From Paenibacillus hemerocallicola (GTDB taxonomy: Bacteria; Bacillota; Bacilli; Paenibacillales; NBRC-103111), in the NCBI RefSeq assembly GCF_006265175.1, contig NZ_VDCQ01000038.1, positions 1 through 64,000 of the forward strand: a DNA stretch of 64,000 bases, in the 5' to 3' direction. The notes beneath the pieces are model-generated. The model was not told the origin of the DNA and ran no database searches. It worked only from the letters and a program-made list of their open reading frames with translations. This document shows, one piece after another, positions 35,798 through 43,751 of this stretch. A program made the translations under genes and the position numbers. How positions within the stretch are numbered: position 1 is the stretch's first letter; each line of letters begins with the position of its first letter.

Positions 35798-37165
35798 CTA
35801 CAGCTTCTCCTCCAGCCGTTCGAGAACGGTGTCCAAATCCTCCAGCTTGGACCAGTAGTAGCGCATTTCGTTGCGGATGGTCATCATCTCGCTCGTAGTC
35901 CAGTTCAAATCCGAATACAGCCGGAACGTATGGATCAGCTCGCGGTACATGTGAAACCGATAAGGGCGCCCTTTCTCCGGCTCGTCGCCGACCCATTCGG
36001 CAGCCCTCTTCAAGCTCGGCAAATTCAGCGTATTTCGGCGAATGCGGAGCTGGGTGTCGTAGGAGAGCAAATAGTCGACGAACCGTTTCGCCTCTTGTTT
36101 GCGCATCGACGTTTTGTTGATGGCAAGACCGATGACGACGAGCAGCGTGCGAAGCTCCTTCAAATGGGGGAGCGGCGCGATGTCGTACTCGAAGTCCGCT
36201 TCTTTCAGCGCGTTCAGGTTGGAATAGCTGGCCATGATGATCGACGCTTTCCCGCGCAAAAATAACGACAAGACGTCGAAATCGTTTTCCGATAGGTGCG
36301 ACGGAAAATGCTTGTTGACGATGTCCATACACGTTTGGAACGCCTCCCGGACAAGCGGAGCGCGCATATCGTAACGCCCTTCCGCGTCTCGTTCGAAGCG
36401 GACTCCGTTTTGCAGCAGGAAGATCGGCCAGCGGTTTTCCGACATGAGGTGGAAATAAAAGCCGAGCCGGTCATTTCCCGCCGACAGCTTATCCGCGGCG
36501 GCGCTCAAATCGTCCCAGGTCCAGCCGCTGTCCGGCTCCGCAAGCTCGGCCTCGCGAAAATGCTCCTTGTTGTAGCACAATACGACCGGCGTGAACACGA
36601 ACGGGAGGACGTACTGCCGCCCGCCTGACGAGAAAGGCGCGTTAAGGAACGGAAACAAATCTTCGCGGGCATCGAGCGGCTCGAGCATGCTTTTCTCGGG
36701 AGACTCGCTGCGGATGTACTCGTAATTGTACAGATTGACGGTCATGACGTCGAAGACCATGCCTTCGCTCAAATATTTGCCCACCGCTTCCTGATTCCGG
36801 GGATAGCCTACCGGGATCGGCTCGACCCGGATGTCCGGATTGTCCTCGTTGAACCGGTCGACCAGCTCCAGCAGCTGTACCTCCATATCGAGCGTCGGGT
36901 AATAACCGAACCGCAGCACCTCGCCCGAGCTTTGCTTTTTGCGGATAATGCGGGCGCCGATCCGCGGCACTTTCTCGATGTATCCGTCCGCGACCAGCCG
37001 GTCCAATCCTTTGCGCACCGTATTTTTACTGAGCGAATACAACTCCCCGAGATCCAGCTCGGAGGGAAGGAACTCCCCTTCCGCCCGTTTCCCCGTCAGG
37101 ATGTCCTCCTGTAGCGTAGCTACCATGTCGTCGAGCCGATTTCTTGAAGACGTCCGTTTTGACAT
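35798..37165 (-). CDS. GntR-type DNA-binding domain fused to an extracellular-solute-binding-protein fold
   Basis: 455 residues. ATG 37165 was chosen because GGAGGAGCAACGGTT precedes it and the GntR domain starts there. Residues ~1-75 are a winged helix (LPSELDLGELYSLSKNTVRKGLDRLVADGYIEKVPRIGARI). From ~80 on the protein reads as a family 1 binding protein: LRFGYYPTLDMEVQLLELVDRFNEDNPDI, then VLPFVFTPVVLCYNKEHFREAEL and MASYSNLNALKEADFEYDIAPLP. There is no signal peptide, so the sugar-trap fold is cytoplasmic and probably serves as ligand sensor, like the PBP domain of LacI regulators but from a different class. The divergent binding-lipoprotein operon at 37906 is the likely target, perhaps through the inverted repeat at 37387-37449. 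Confidence 0.88.
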   Translation of the reverse strand: MSKRTSSRNRLDDMVATLQEDILTGKRAEGEFLPSELDLGELYSLSKNTVRKGLDRLVADGYIEKVPRIGARIIRKKQSSGEVLRFGYYPTLDMEVQLLELVDRFNEDNPDIRVEPIPVGYPRNQEAVGKYLSEGMVFDVMTVNLYNYEYIRSESPEKSMLEPLDAREDLFPFLNAPFSSGGRQYVLPFVFTPVVLCYNKEHFREAELAEPDSGWTWDDLSAAADKLSAGNDRLGFYFHLMSENRWPIFLLQNGVRFERDAEGRYDMRAPLVREAFQTCMDIVNKHFPSHLSENDFDVLSLFLRGKASIIMASYSNLNALKEADFEYDIAPLPHLKELRTLLVVIGLAINKTSMRKQEAKRFVDYLLSYDTQLRIRRNTLNLPSLKRAAEWVGDEPEKGRPYRFHMYRELIHTFRLYSDLNWTTSEMMTIRNEMRYYWSKLEDLDTVLERLEEKL

Positions 37166-37386
37166 AACCGTTGCTCCTCCTGCAATGCTGCCATTGTGCC
37201 TGCTTCCAATAACGACGTAAAAAAATCGATTGGTATACTTATAGTCAAAAATAGTTCGGATTCGATAGATGTCATCTCTGTAATTATAGCTTATTTGGCT
37301 CATTTCGTCACTTTAATACGAGAACGATTCGGAAATTGGCCCTGAAAAATCCCGTTGACAGAAATGGGAACGAAAAATATAATCAA

Positions 37387-37449
37387 AAGTGAACCAGTTT
37401 TGAATTGAATTTTAATTAATACTATCGTTCGAATACAATTGGTTCACTT
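37387..37449. promoter_or_regulatory. Candidate operator: split 10-bp inverted repeat
   Basis: AAGTGAACCA (37387-37396) and TGGTTCACTT (37440-37449) are perfect inverted copies separated by 43 AT-rich bases. They lie between the divergent GntR-SBP regulator and the binding-lipoprotein gene. The spacing places the two arms about five helical turns apart, which suits a looping or double-dimer operator. Assignment to this regulator is inference. Confidence 0.5.
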
Positions 37450-37727
37450 ATAGTTAATATTTATTCGGAAAAGATTGGCTTGCGAAGCAAATGCAACCGC
37501 TTCCCGGCCGGACGGGGCGATCGGGACGCATAAGCGATATTCGGTTTTGATTCGCCGCCAAGTCGGGATTGCTTCGCGATTTGTCCGGGAATGAGGCTGA
37601 CGTCGGAAACGGCTTTCGGCCATGTCCATATCGTTTTATAAAGGGGAACGACCATTCCGAAGGCGAAGGGGGCGCGAGCAGGCTGTCCGAGCACGGCTAA
37701 CGGCTGTGCTTCGGATTGGCCGGAACG

Positions 37728-37853
37728 GAAGAAAAGAAAAGTAAAGGTAAAGTAAAGTAAAGTAAAGTAAAGTAAAGGAACGGAAAGGAAAGTGAAGGAA
37801 AAAAGTAAAAAAACGTAAAGAAAGGAAAGAAAAGGAAATAAAAGGAAAGGAAA
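37728..37853 (+). repeat. Polypurine tract with GTAAA microsatellite
   Basis: About 125 bases in which the + strand is nearly all A and G. Its core is six successive GTAAA units (about 37748-37777), followed by looser GGAAA and AAAGG variants. It lies in the leader of the binding-lipoprotein gene, 53 bases before its start. Confidence 0.85.
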
Positions 37854-37905
37854 TCTATGTCTGCAACAACGCATGGAAACAAATGACGAGAAGGGATTGA
37901 AGAAC

Positions 37906-39207
37906 ATGAAGAAAGCGGTTACATATTCGGTTTTGTCGGCTTTTCTGCTGCTGGCCGGATGCGGGGGCGGTAATACGGGAGAAACGAAAGGCAAAGAAGG
38001 CGAGGCGGCCAAAGAGACGAAGCCTGTAGAGAAAGCGACCGAACCGGTTACGTTGTACATGTACGACGTGCAAGTATTTACGGATGATGATTTCAAACGC
38101 CTGATCACGGACCCGGTCAAGAAGAAGTACCCGCACATTACGGTCGAGCGGCTGAACAAGCAAAACAACGCGATCGACAACGTCATCGCGACGAAGCAGC
38201 AGCTGGATTTGGTCACTTTATGGCACGGCGGGATGCCGGCGCAAAACCTGCTCGACTATTTGGAGGATATGACGCCTCTGATCCAGACGCACAAGTTCGA
38301 TTTGAACCGCTTTGACCCGAAAGCGCTCGATGCGGTTCGGAAAGTATCGAACGGCGGCTTGTTCGGCATCCCGTACAATGTCAATTTCAATGCGCTTTAC
38401 TACAACAAAGACATCTTCGACAAATTCGGCGTCGCTTATCCGAAGGACGGCATGACTTGGGACGAGACGATCGAGCTGGCGAAGAAGCTGACGCGCAACG
38501 AGGGCGGCGTCCAGTACAAAGGGCTCGACCCGGACGGCCACGTCCGAATGATGTTCCCGCTCTCGCTCAATCTCGTCGATCCGAAAACGAGTACGGCGAA
38601 TATCAACGCGAACGATTTATTGAAGCGGGTTTTCGAGATGGGCAAAGCGATCAACGACATTCCCGGCAATGCGCAGCAGGGCTCCTTCTTGAACGTTTTT
38701 CCGAAGGACCGTACGATCGCGATGCTCGCGACGAGCAATTTTACTTCGTTTTTCCGCGACGCCCTCGGCTTGAACTGGGACATGGCTCAATATCCGAGCT
38801 ATAAGGACCGGCCGAACGTATACGGCATGTACGACCTGCACGTCATGGCCGTGCCGAAGACGAGCAAGCACAAGGACGACGCCTTCAAGGTGGTCGAGGT
38901 GCTGATGTCCGACGACGTGCAGATGGAATCGGTCAAGGTGACCGGCCGGGTGTCGCCGCTGAAGGACCAGAAGCTCAAAGACAATTTCGGCGCGGATCAA
39001 GCCGGATTGAAAGGTAAAAACATCCAAGCCATTTTCAAGAGCAAGCCTGCCGACGCGCCGGAGTTTTCCAGATTTTATACGGATGCGAACGCGGTCGTGC
39101 TGGCCGAATACAAAGAGCTGCTGGCCGGCAAAAAAGATGTCAACAGCGCGCTGCGCGATGCGGAGGAAAAAATTAATCAAGCGATCAAGGCGAAGCTGGG
39201 CAAATAG
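37906..39207 (+). CDS. Extracellular solute-binding lipoprotein (family 1)
   Basis: 433 residues. ATG 37906 gives the signal peptide MKKAVTYSVLSAFLLLAGC with lipobox LLAGC; the upstream in-frame ATG 37873 would add 11 polar residues. Mature-domain landmarks are EPVTLYMYDVQVFTDDDF and NALYYNKDIFDKFGVAYPKDGMTWDE. The same FDKFG.AYPKDGMTWDE segment occurs in the protein at 50260-51597, so the two are paralogues. No permease gene follows; the gene leads instead into two dehydrogenases. Either permeases lie elsewhere or the protein acts as a sensor. Confidence 0.92.
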   Translation: MKKAVTYSVLSAFLLLAGCGGGNTGETKGKEGEAAKETKPVEKATEPVTLYMYDVQVFTDDDFKRLITDPVKKKYPHITVERLNKQNNAIDNVIATKQQLDLVTLWHGGMPAQNLLDYLEDMTPLIQTHKFDLNRFDPKALDAVRKVSNGGLFGIPYNVNFNALYYNKDIFDKFGVAYPKDGMTWDETIELAKKLTRNEGGVQYKGLDPDGHVRMMFPLSLNLVDPKTSTANINANDLLKRVFEMGKAINDIPGNAQQGSFLNVFPKDRTIAMLATSNFTSFFRDALGLNWDMAQYPSYKDRPNVYGMYDLHVMAVPKTSKHKDDAFKVVEVLMSDDVQMESVKVTGRVSPLKDQKLKDNFGADQAGLKGKNIQAIFKSKPADAPEFSRFYTDANAVVLAEYKELLAGKKDVNSALRDAEEKINQAIKAKLGK

Positions 39208-39362
39208 TCGAGCCGGGTCAAGCGCCGGAGTCGGTTCCCGGCAAGCAGTCCGGCTCGGACGACTTGATCCGACTTACTGTGCCGGCAACATCGCTGTCGG
39301 AGGCGCAGGCGGTTGGAAGGCCACAGCCTTCAACACCTTACATAAATCGGAGGAGAACGGAC

Positions 39363-40349
39363 ATGAGAATCGTGCTGCTGCAAGGAAAAGAACAGAGAGA
39401 GCGGATATTTCGGGATAGCCATTTGGATCGGCTGCGCCAACTCGGCGAGGTCGTCGTCAACGGGCAGCGGGGTGTTCCGAGCGAGGAGCTTCTGCGGACG
39501 CTGATCGATGGCGCGGACGTGGCGATCACGTCTTGGGGATGCGGACCGTTGACCGCACGCGTGCTGGAGAAAGCGCCGAACTTGAAGCTCGTTCTTCATG
39601 CCGCCGGGACGGTGAAGCCGATCGCGACGCCGGAGCTGTGGGAACGCGGCATCCGCGTATCGAATGCGACGGAAGCGCTCGGCAAAGGCGTCGCGGAAAC
39701 GGCGCTTGGGTATACGATCGTTTCGCTCAAGGACATGTGGAGGCTCGCCGCGCAGACGCGGGCGGGCGGCTGGGGGCCGGTATCGCGCGTTCGGGAAGTA
39801 TACGGGGTAACGGTAGGCGTAGTCGGCGCAGGCCGGGCGGGGTCGCACTATATCAAGCTTTTGCGCAATTTCGACGTTCGCATCGCTTTGTATGATCCGT
39901 TCGTCAGCGAAATCAGGGCGAAGGAGCTGGGCGCGGAGAAGGTGACGTTCGAGAGGCTGCTCGCGGAAAGCGATGCCATCTCGATCCACGTGCCGTCGCT
40001 TCCCGAGACGCGCCATATGTTCAATGCCGCGGCTTTCGCCCGGATGAAGGACGATTGCGTGCTGATCAATACGGCTAGAGGCTCTCTCATCGACGAGACC
40101 GCGCTTGCGGCCGAGCTGGAAAAGGGACGCTTCTTCGCTTGTCTCGACGTAACCGATCCGGAGCCGCCCGCCTCCGATCATCCGTTCCGCAAGCTGTCCA
40201 ATGTCGTGCTCACCCCCCATATCGCGGGGGCGGTTAACAACGGGCTGGAACGGATCGCCCAATTCGTCATCGACGATTTGTCGGCGTACGCAAGCGGACG
40301 TCCGATGGCCGGCGAAGTATGGGCCGAGCAGATGAATCAGCTTGCCTGA
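39363..40349 (+). CDS. D-isomer-specific 2-hydroxyacid dehydrogenase
   Basis: 328 residues from ATG 39363 after GGAGGAGAA. The NAD domain has VGVVGAGRAGSHYIKLLRNF (about residues 142-161). NTARGSLIDETALAAEL (about residue 238), carrying the conserved Arg region, and TPHIAGAVNNG (about residue 285), carrying the catalytic His, are D-2-hydroxyacid dehydrogenase hallmarks. It would interconvert a D-2-hydroxy acid and the 2-keto acid with NAD(P). Together with the adjacent Gfo/Idh/MocA protein it suggests catabolism of a sugar acid; the substrate is not evident. Confidence 0.93.
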   Translation: MRIVLLQGKEQRERIFRDSHLDRLRQLGEVVVNGQRGVPSEELLRTLIDGADVAITSWGCGPLTARVLEKAPNLKLVLHAAGTVKPIATPELWERGIRVSNATEALGKGVAETALGYTIVSLKDMWRLAAQTRAGGWGPVSRVREVYGVTVGVVGAGRAGSHYIKLLRNFDVRIALYDPFVSEIRAKELGAEKVTFERLLAESDAISIHVPSLPETRHMFNAAAFARMKDDCVLINTARGSLIDETALAAELEKGRFFACLDVTDPEPPASDHPFRKLSNVVLTPHIAGAVNNGLERIAQFVIDDLSAYASGRPMAGEVWAEQMNQLA

Positions 40350-40372
40350 AGAAAAGGAGAGCTCTCGAAATC

Positions 40373-41698
40373 ATGAACATGCAACCGACAAACGAATGGC
40401 AATGCGATCGTCCCGTCACCGTTATTATCGTGGGGGCCGGCAACCGGAGCATGAAATACGCCGCTTACGCCTTGCGCCATCCGGAACGGATGCGGGTGGT
40501 CGGAGTCGTCGACCCCGATTCGCTCCGCAGGCATAATACGGCCGAGAAATACGGGCTAACCGAAGAGATGTGCTTCGAAAGCGTAGAGCGGCTCGTCGGC
40601 CTTCCAAAGCTGGCGGACGCCGTCATTAACGGTACGATGGACCTTATGCACGTGCCGACGAGCTTGCCCCTGCTGCGCAAAGGCTACGACCTTATGCTGG
40701 AGAAGCCGATCGGCGTATCGGAGGCGGAGGTGCTCGAGCTGTACGACACGGCGACCGCCCACGGCTGCAAAGTGATGGTTTGCCACGTATTGCGGTACGC
40801 GCCGTTTTATGCGGAAATTCAGAAGGTCGTCGCGGAAGGCGGAATCGGCGATATCGTGCATATACAGACCGAGGAGAACGTGAGCTACCATCATATGGCT
40901 ACCGCATTCGTCCGCGGCAAATGGGGAAATACGGAGATAGGCGGCTCCTCGTTCCTGATGGCGAAATGCTGCCACGATCTCGACCTGCTCACCTGGTTCA
41001 AGTCGGGTTCGCGCCCGTTGAAAGTGAGCAGCTTCGGCCGCCGTTCGCAGTTCCGCGCCGATAAAGCTCCCGCAGGAGCGGGTACGCGCTGTCTGACCGA
41101 TTGCAAGATCGAGGAGAGCTGCACGTACTCGGCCAAGAAGCTGTATCTGGATCAGCCGCTATGGAGCGGGTATGTATGGCCGGATCATATTCACGGCGTC
41201 AGGCTCGATCCGGAGCAGAAACGGAAGCTGATCGAAACCGACAGCCCGTACGGGCGGTGCGTCTGGAAATGCGACAACGATATCGTGGACCATCAGGCGG
41301 TCCTCATCGAATTCGCCGACGGCTCCACCGCTGTCCACAATCTGGTCGGCGGCACGGCCAAGCCGAGCCGGACGATCCACATCATCGGTACGAAGGGCGA
41401 GATCGAGGGGGAAATGGAGTCGGGCGAGTTCATCATCCGCACGCCGGACCCGAGACCGAATCGCGAATACGAAGTGAAGCGGATCAAGCTGAACGTGTCC
41501 AAGGATATGCACGGCGGAGGCGACGTGCGGATCGTCGAGGATTTCGTCAATGTCGTGCGCGGCGCCGCCGATTCCCGGTTTGCCACGTCGCTCGACAATT
41601 CCATACTCGGCCATTTGTGCGGTTTTAGGGCGGATGCCTCCCGTCTGGAGGGCCGGACGATGACGATCGGCTGGAAGGAGGCGATGCCGAGGCCGTAA
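40373..41698 (+). CDS. Gfo/Idh/MocA-family oxidoreductase
   Basis: 441 residues. VTVIIVGAGNRSMKYAAYAL near the N-terminus is the NAD(P) fingerprint, and GYDLMLEKPIGVSEAEV carries the EKP motif of the family. The C-terminal domain contains HDLDLLTWFKSG and, unusually, several cysteines (TRCLTDCKIEESCTYSAKK, RCVWKCDND) in a ~60-residue insert. The insert could bind metal. Family members oxidise or isomerise sugars and inositols. It follows the hydroxyacid dehydrogenase by 23 bases and is probably co-transcribed. Cytoplasmic; substrate unknown. Confidence 0.9.
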   Translation: MNMQPTNEWQCDRPVTVIIVGAGNRSMKYAAYALRHPERMRVVGVVDPDSLRRHNTAEKYGLTEEMCFESVERLVGLPKLADAVINGTMDLMHVPTSLPLLRKGYDLMLEKPIGVSEAEVLELYDTATAHGCKVMVCHVLRYAPFYAEIQKVVAEGGIGDIVHIQTEENVSYHHMATAFVRGKWGNTEIGGSSFLMAKCCHDLDLLTWFKSGSRPLKVSSFGRRSQFRADKAPAGAGTRCLTDCKIEESCTYSAKKLYLDQPLWSGYVWPDHIHGVRLDPEQKRKLIETDSPYGRCVWKCDNDIVDHQAVLIEFADGSTAVHNLVGGTAKPSRTIHIIGTKGEIEGEMESGEFIIRTPDPRPNREYEVKRIKLNVSKDMHGGGDVRIVEDFVNVVRGAADSRFATSLDNSILGHLCGFRADASRLEGRTMTIGWKEAMPRP

Positions 41699-41803
41699 CG
41701 GTCTCATGAACGGTTTCATGACGGTTGCGTTTTGGTTGCGGCAGTGCCCGAACGGCAGTCCGAATATCCCGTTCGTTACATTTCGGGAAAGCGGGGATGC
41801 AGT

Positions 41804-43690
41804 ATGATGGACAACGGCTCGAACAATAAAGCAAGCGCCGAGAAAGCGGAGGGACGGCACGTAAGCCGTCGCAAGGCGCTGGCCGCGCTCGGCGCCGGCA
41901 CGATCGCCGCGGCGGGGGCGGCGATGCTGCTGCCCAAAGGGATCGTCTTCGGCGAGACCGTATCGGAGTCCGTGTACGGCGAGGGCGACGGCTGCTGCGG
42001 GGCGATTCCCGTCACGATAGCCGAGCTGCGGTCGGATTCCGCCACGGCGGTCGTCGGTACGGTTTACTATGTAACGGATGCCGGCCGCGAGGGCGAGCTT
42101 TATTACGATCCGGCCGATACCGGTACGGTGGACGATAACGGCACCGTGTTCGTCTCGGTTTCAGGCAAGCGGTTCAAACGGTCGACGGGTCGGTTTCCCG
42201 CCAATCTGTACAATGTCAGATGGTTCGGCGCGAAGGGCGACAATACGGCCGACGACAGCGCGGCGTTCCAGGCGGCGATCGACAAGGCGCAGCAAAATTA
42301 CGCGGTCGACAAAACCGGAGGCACGGTCTATGTTCCCCCCGGCAAATATAAGGTGTCGGGATTGACGGTGCGAGAGCCCTATATTACGATTAAGGGCGAC
42401 GGCTACGGCGCTTCCATTCTGATGAATCATTCCACTTCCGCCGCGGTGCTCGACATCCAGCGGGAGACGGGCGTGACAAGCTCGATGAACAGTTTCGAGC
42501 TGCGCGATCTGATGATCAAAAATAATGTCAACCGGCTGGCCGGAGACTATCCGCTTGTCAGTGCGAGGCAGCTCGTCTCCTCGCGGTTCACGAATGTCGT
42601 CTTCCGCAATTCGAATGCCTTCGAGGGCGGAAACGGGTACAACGGCTCGGGACTGAAAATTTTGAACGGCTTCGAGCTGACGTTTACGAACTGCGCGTTC
42701 AGCCATTTCCTGAAAGGCTACGCCGTAGATTTGCCCAGCCAGAGCCTGAACGTCGGAAACGTCCATTTCCTCGATTGCCTGTGGATGTATTGCGCGCACG
42801 GTCTGCTCATCGGCCGGGGAACCAGCTCCATGCATAATTCGACGCTCCTCTCCAATCCGAAATTCGTCGGCTGGCAAGGCGGGAATTACGTGAAGGAAGG
42901 CAAAGTGAAATATGCCCAGACGACGGTCGTCTCCACGCCTGCCGCCAATCAGGTTACGCTTGCCGACCCGACCCGCTTCGAGAGCGGGCAGGTCGTGCTT
43001 GTCGGCAGCGAGAGCCGGCTTGCGCCTGCGCTTATTACGGCCGTGAGCGGCAGCACGATTACGTTGGACCGCAGCGTCTCTCCCGCTCCCGCGGCAGGCG
43101 ATACGGTGCTGCAAGGGACGGTAGCCGTGCTCAGCGGATGGTGCGCTCAGGAGGTCAAGCTGAATATCGGACACTTCGAGGGCTATGACGTCGGACTGCT
43201 GGCGAGCAATCATCTGGGCTTGATTACGTTGGACGGCGTTCATGCCGGCAACAGCTCCAACATCGTCGTCATCGACGATGAGGTAAAAAGCTTGACGCTG
43301 CAGAACAGCCGCGTCTTTGCGACCGATACGGCGGGCCTGTGGCCGAACTGGTTCACCGCGATCCGGATTACGAAGCTCGACAGCAACGACAATATGATCA
43401 TGCTCGACAACAACATCATCGAGGGCGGCGGCGCGTATGTTTCGTATGCCGGACGGGAGATTGTCAACCAGACGAATTTCGAGCCGAAGGTGCGTATTCG
43501 GGACAGACGGAACGGGGCGGTCTATTCGGGAGCGTTCGACCAGTCGTTCAGCGGCAACGTGACGATCGGAGGGACATGGAACGGTCCTCATCTGATCATG
43601 GGAACTTATCATTTATGGATCGACGCGACCGGAGCATTGCGCACGAAAAACGGGGTGCCGACAGGCGACCTGGACGGCAATCCCGTCTGA
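41804..43690 (+). CDS. Tat-exported right-handed beta-helix protein (pectate_lyase_3/GH55-like)
   Basis: 628 residues from ATG 41804. SRRKALAALGAGTIAAAGAAMLLP (residues ~21-45) is a twin-arginine signal, so the protein is exported folded. NVRWFGAKGDNTADDSAAFQAAIDKA is the typical opening of the pectate_lyase_3 beta-helix fold, and GGTVYVPPGKYKVSGLTV follows as usual. Repeated turns with N-rich ladders cover residues ~150-550. Such proteins bind or cleave surface polysaccharides. It lies between a sugar dehydrogenase and an SGNH esterase, so a pectin-like or acetylated glycan is plausible. Confidence 0.87.
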   Translation: MMDNGSNNKASAEKAEGRHVSRRKALAALGAGTIAAAGAAMLLPKGIVFGETVSESVYGEGDGCCGAIPVTIAELRSDSATAVVGTVYYVTDAGREGELYYDPADTGTVDDNGTVFVSVSGKRFKRSTGRFPANLYNVRWFGAKGDNTADDSAAFQAAIDKAQQNYAVDKTGGTVYVPPGKYKVSGLTVREPYITIKGDGYGASILMNHSTSAAVLDIQRETGVTSSMNSFELRDLMIKNNVNRLAGDYPLVSARQLVSSRFTNVVFRNSNAFEGGNGYNGSGLKILNGFELTFTNCAFSHFLKGYAVDLPSQSLNVGNVHFLDCLWMYCAHGLLIGRGTSSMHNSTLLSNPKFVGWQGGNYVKEGKVKYAQTTVVSTPAANQVTLADPTRFESGQVVLVGSESRLAPALITAVSGSTITLDRSVSPAPAAGDTVLQGTVAVLSGWCAQEVKLNIGHFEGYDVGLLASNHLGLITLDGVHAGNSSNIVVIDDEVKSLTLQNSRVFATDTAGLWPNWFTAIRITKLDSNDNMIMLDNNIIEGGGAYVSYAGREIVNQTNFEPKVRIRDRRNGAVYSGAFDQSFSGNVTIGGTWNGPHLIMGTYHLWIDATGALRTKNGVPTGDLDGNPV

Positions 43691-43751
43691 CGGCGACTCG
43701 GGGAGGAAGATGCCCGATCGCCGATATTAAAGGTATAAAGGATTGGGTGTC

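Noticed and set aside
42161-43612. 483-residue minus-strand frame opposite the beta-helix protein
   Set aside because: Antisense shadow with no family features.
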